Below, in pieces: positions 62,708 through 64,000 of a stretch of DNA of 64,000 bases. Where the stretch lies: the NCBI GenBank assembly GCA_030407315.1, contig JALQPE010002726.1, positions 60,588 to 124,587 of the forward strand, given 5' to 3'. The stretch comes from Asparagopsis taxiformis. Lineage: Eukaryota; Rhodophyta; Florideophyceae; Bonnemaisoniales; Bonnemaisoniaceae. A program made the position numbers and the translations under genes. Under the pieces are notes generated by a model. It worked only from the letters and a program-made list of their open reading frames with translations. It was not told the origin of the DNA and searched no databases. The first letter of the stretch is position 1. Each line of letters begins with the position of its first letter.

Positions 62708-64000
62708 ATGACGAATAAGCGCAGGCGCAACAGCAATCCGATCGTTGACGACGCAACCGTGCCAATTCTGCGCGAACCCGCTAGCCCTTGGGAGGATTCT
62801 AGTGACATGGGTACACGTCGAAACGTAGGTCGCGCCGCCCGCGAAACTACTCTCGCTGGCAAAGACTTCCTCCGCCTCTTGCTGGATTTATTCGCCCACT
62901 CAAGTTTCGCAGACTTGACGGACAAGCCGGGAGGTTTCACATACGCGGACCTTGGCGCTTGGGTTGCGCAGGGCACGGAAGAACAATTTGTGGCGCTGCA
63001 AGGTCGACTCAGCATGTCCTTCAGCGGTCGTTCGAAGAATGCTGGAGTCGAGGCGGATGTTGCCGAAATCGTCATGGCAGAGATGAACGTTGAGCGAGCC
63101 AAGCAGATTGTTCGTCTGGCATTACCCATTGCCGAGTTTTCAAGACAGGATGAGCGTATCGGGCAATGGGTTGAGCACTGCATCCTTTCTGGGATCGTGC
63201 CGCAGACCTTCCTTATTGGATGTAACATGCTTCCTTCGCCACTACAGGCGCCGCAGCGCGGGGAACCAAGCGCCTTCGTTCTTGCTCCACCGGAAACGTT
63301 CGAGGTATTGATGTATTTCCAAGCGTTGTCTATCATCCGAAATCACAACAAGAACCTGCCGCGTCGCCGAATAGGAGATGCGGCCGAAGAGGGGAACGAA
63401 GCCGCACGCGTCCCAGCCCATCGGAAAAGCACTAATCGAGCTTGTTACGTGGTTCAAGTTTTATACCATGCTTGGACCGATGTGGCCTACGCCGCAAAGT
63501 TTTCCAGCTTCGAAGAGTTGATGGCGCCGTACATCATTTTCGACAGCAGTGAGCATTGGTTTGACGTGCTCGATGAAGGTCTATTCGCACCGATGGAGCA
63601 GAAGCTAGATCTCTACCACAACAAAGCTCCCCTATCTCATCCTGATGGATATGGTGGAAAAGTAGAGACAAGAACCAGTGCGCAGCACAGTGCATTTAGG
63701 GACCTTGTGAGGAAGTTCTTCGACCGGTTGCAGTTTCTTATCGTCAACCCGGACCTGTACACCTGGCCGGAGTCCGACCGCTGGGGCACTGGAAATATAC
63801 TTCTCAAGCGGAAATCCGGACAAGCTGCCAGCGTATTTGACACCCTCGACGAAGACGTTATGGCTGTCCTCCGCCCGGCACCACAAGCCGCGGACGCAGA
63901 AAAGGTCCCCAAGCCGGTTGATGACACTCCCACTCGTCGCAACACAGGAGGGAGAGGTTTGGTTCCGTCGACAAGACACACAACCAGGCTTCAACTGGAA
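62708..64000 (+). CDS. Unidentified protein, 3' end beyond the window
   Basis: The ATG at 62708 opens a frame of 431 codons that is still open at the last base. The N-terminus is basic (NKRRRN) and followed by a helical, charged region (DFLRLLLDLFAHSSFADL, AEIVMAEMNVERAKQIVRLA). Later parts hold several Trp/Tyr-rich stretches (VVQVLYHAWTDVAYAAKF, IIFDSSEHWFDVLDEGLF, LIVNPDLYTWPESDRW), then a polar linker at the window end. I do not recognise the family. The position in repeat-rich DNA next to a transposase makes a transposon protein possible. The large antisense frame at 62698-63336 has poorer composition and is treated as its shadow. Confidence 0.65.
   Translation, partial: MTNKRRRNSNPIVDDATVPILREPASPWEDSSDMGTRRNVGRAARETTLAGKDFLRLLLDLFAHSSFADLTDKPGGFTYADLGAWVAQGTEEQFVALQGRLSMSFSGRSKNAGVEADVAEIVMAEMNVERAKQIVRLALPIAEFSRQDERIGQWVEHCILSGIVPQTFLIGCNMLPSPLQAPQRGEPSAFVLAPPETFEVLMYFQALSIIRNHNKNLPRRRIGDAAEEGNEAARVPAHRKSTNRACYVVQVLYHAWTDVAYAAKFSSFEELMAPYIIFDSSEHWFDVLDEGLFAPMEQKLDLYHNKAPLSHPDGYGGKVETRTSAQHSAFRDLVRKFFDRLQFLIVNPDLYTWPESDRWGTGNILLKRKSGQAASVFDTLDEDVMAVLRPAPQAADAEKVPKPVDDTPTRRNTGGRGLVPSTRHTTRLQLE

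Overview
The window is nuclear DNA of a eukaryote, most likely a multicellular red alga (florideophyte, Chondrus-like; inference). The reasons are: compact genes with no intron or a few very short ones (65-91 nt, GTA.. donors, CTGAC/CTAAC branch points); an NADPH oxidase with extra membrane segments inserted in its NADPH domain, the architecture described for red-algal Rboh proteins; circularly permuted tRNA genes, known from red algae among other groups; and a large share of degenerate transposable elements.

Region 1 (1-22.8 kb) is gene-dense host DNA. It carries a three-pass membrane protein, a standard tRNA-Ser(AGA), a small secreted-type I membrane protein, a three-exon ABCD/SbmA-BacA-like ABC transporter with a plastid-type N-terminus, a small multi-pass protein, two divergent permuted tRNA-Leu(CAG) genes, a bZIP protein, a tandem-CAP protein, the NADPH oxidase, a 703-residue orphan, a three-exon membrane protein whose topology recalls ionotropic glutamate receptors, and a secreted spondin-domain protein. 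Many intergenic regions carry clusters of CCAAT/ATTGG boxes.

Region 2 (22.8-54.3 kb) is a nested transposon graveyard. It holds two inverted copies of a dispersed minisatellite-bearing repeat (22.8 and 52.1 kb), two ORFs with a 2-oxoglutarate-oxygenase-like H-x-D...H pattern, and a SET-domain tail cut off at an LTR. A strongly GC-rich island (27.0-37.4 kb) contains two LTR families, a 35-bp palindromic satellite, a MITE, a GC-rich Gag-like ORF and a 2 x 345-bp tandem repeat with a covarying hairpin. It ends in a G-rich telomere-like array. Directly against that array lies an endonuclease-less Penelope-like element on the minus strand, with a hammerhead-ribozyme-like motif at its 3' end. A copia RNase H remnant, a decayed solo-type LTR and a degenerate Ty3-type element with intact 156-bp LTRs follow.

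Region 3 (54.3-64 kb) holds an intact 1012-codon Plavaka/CACTA-like transposase gene and, tail-to-tail with it, a 761-codon coiled-coil gene that may be its partner. After them come three copies of a palindrome-rich 165-bp repeat, a short degenerate glycine-rich tandem array, and the 5' part of an unidentified ORF that runs off the window.
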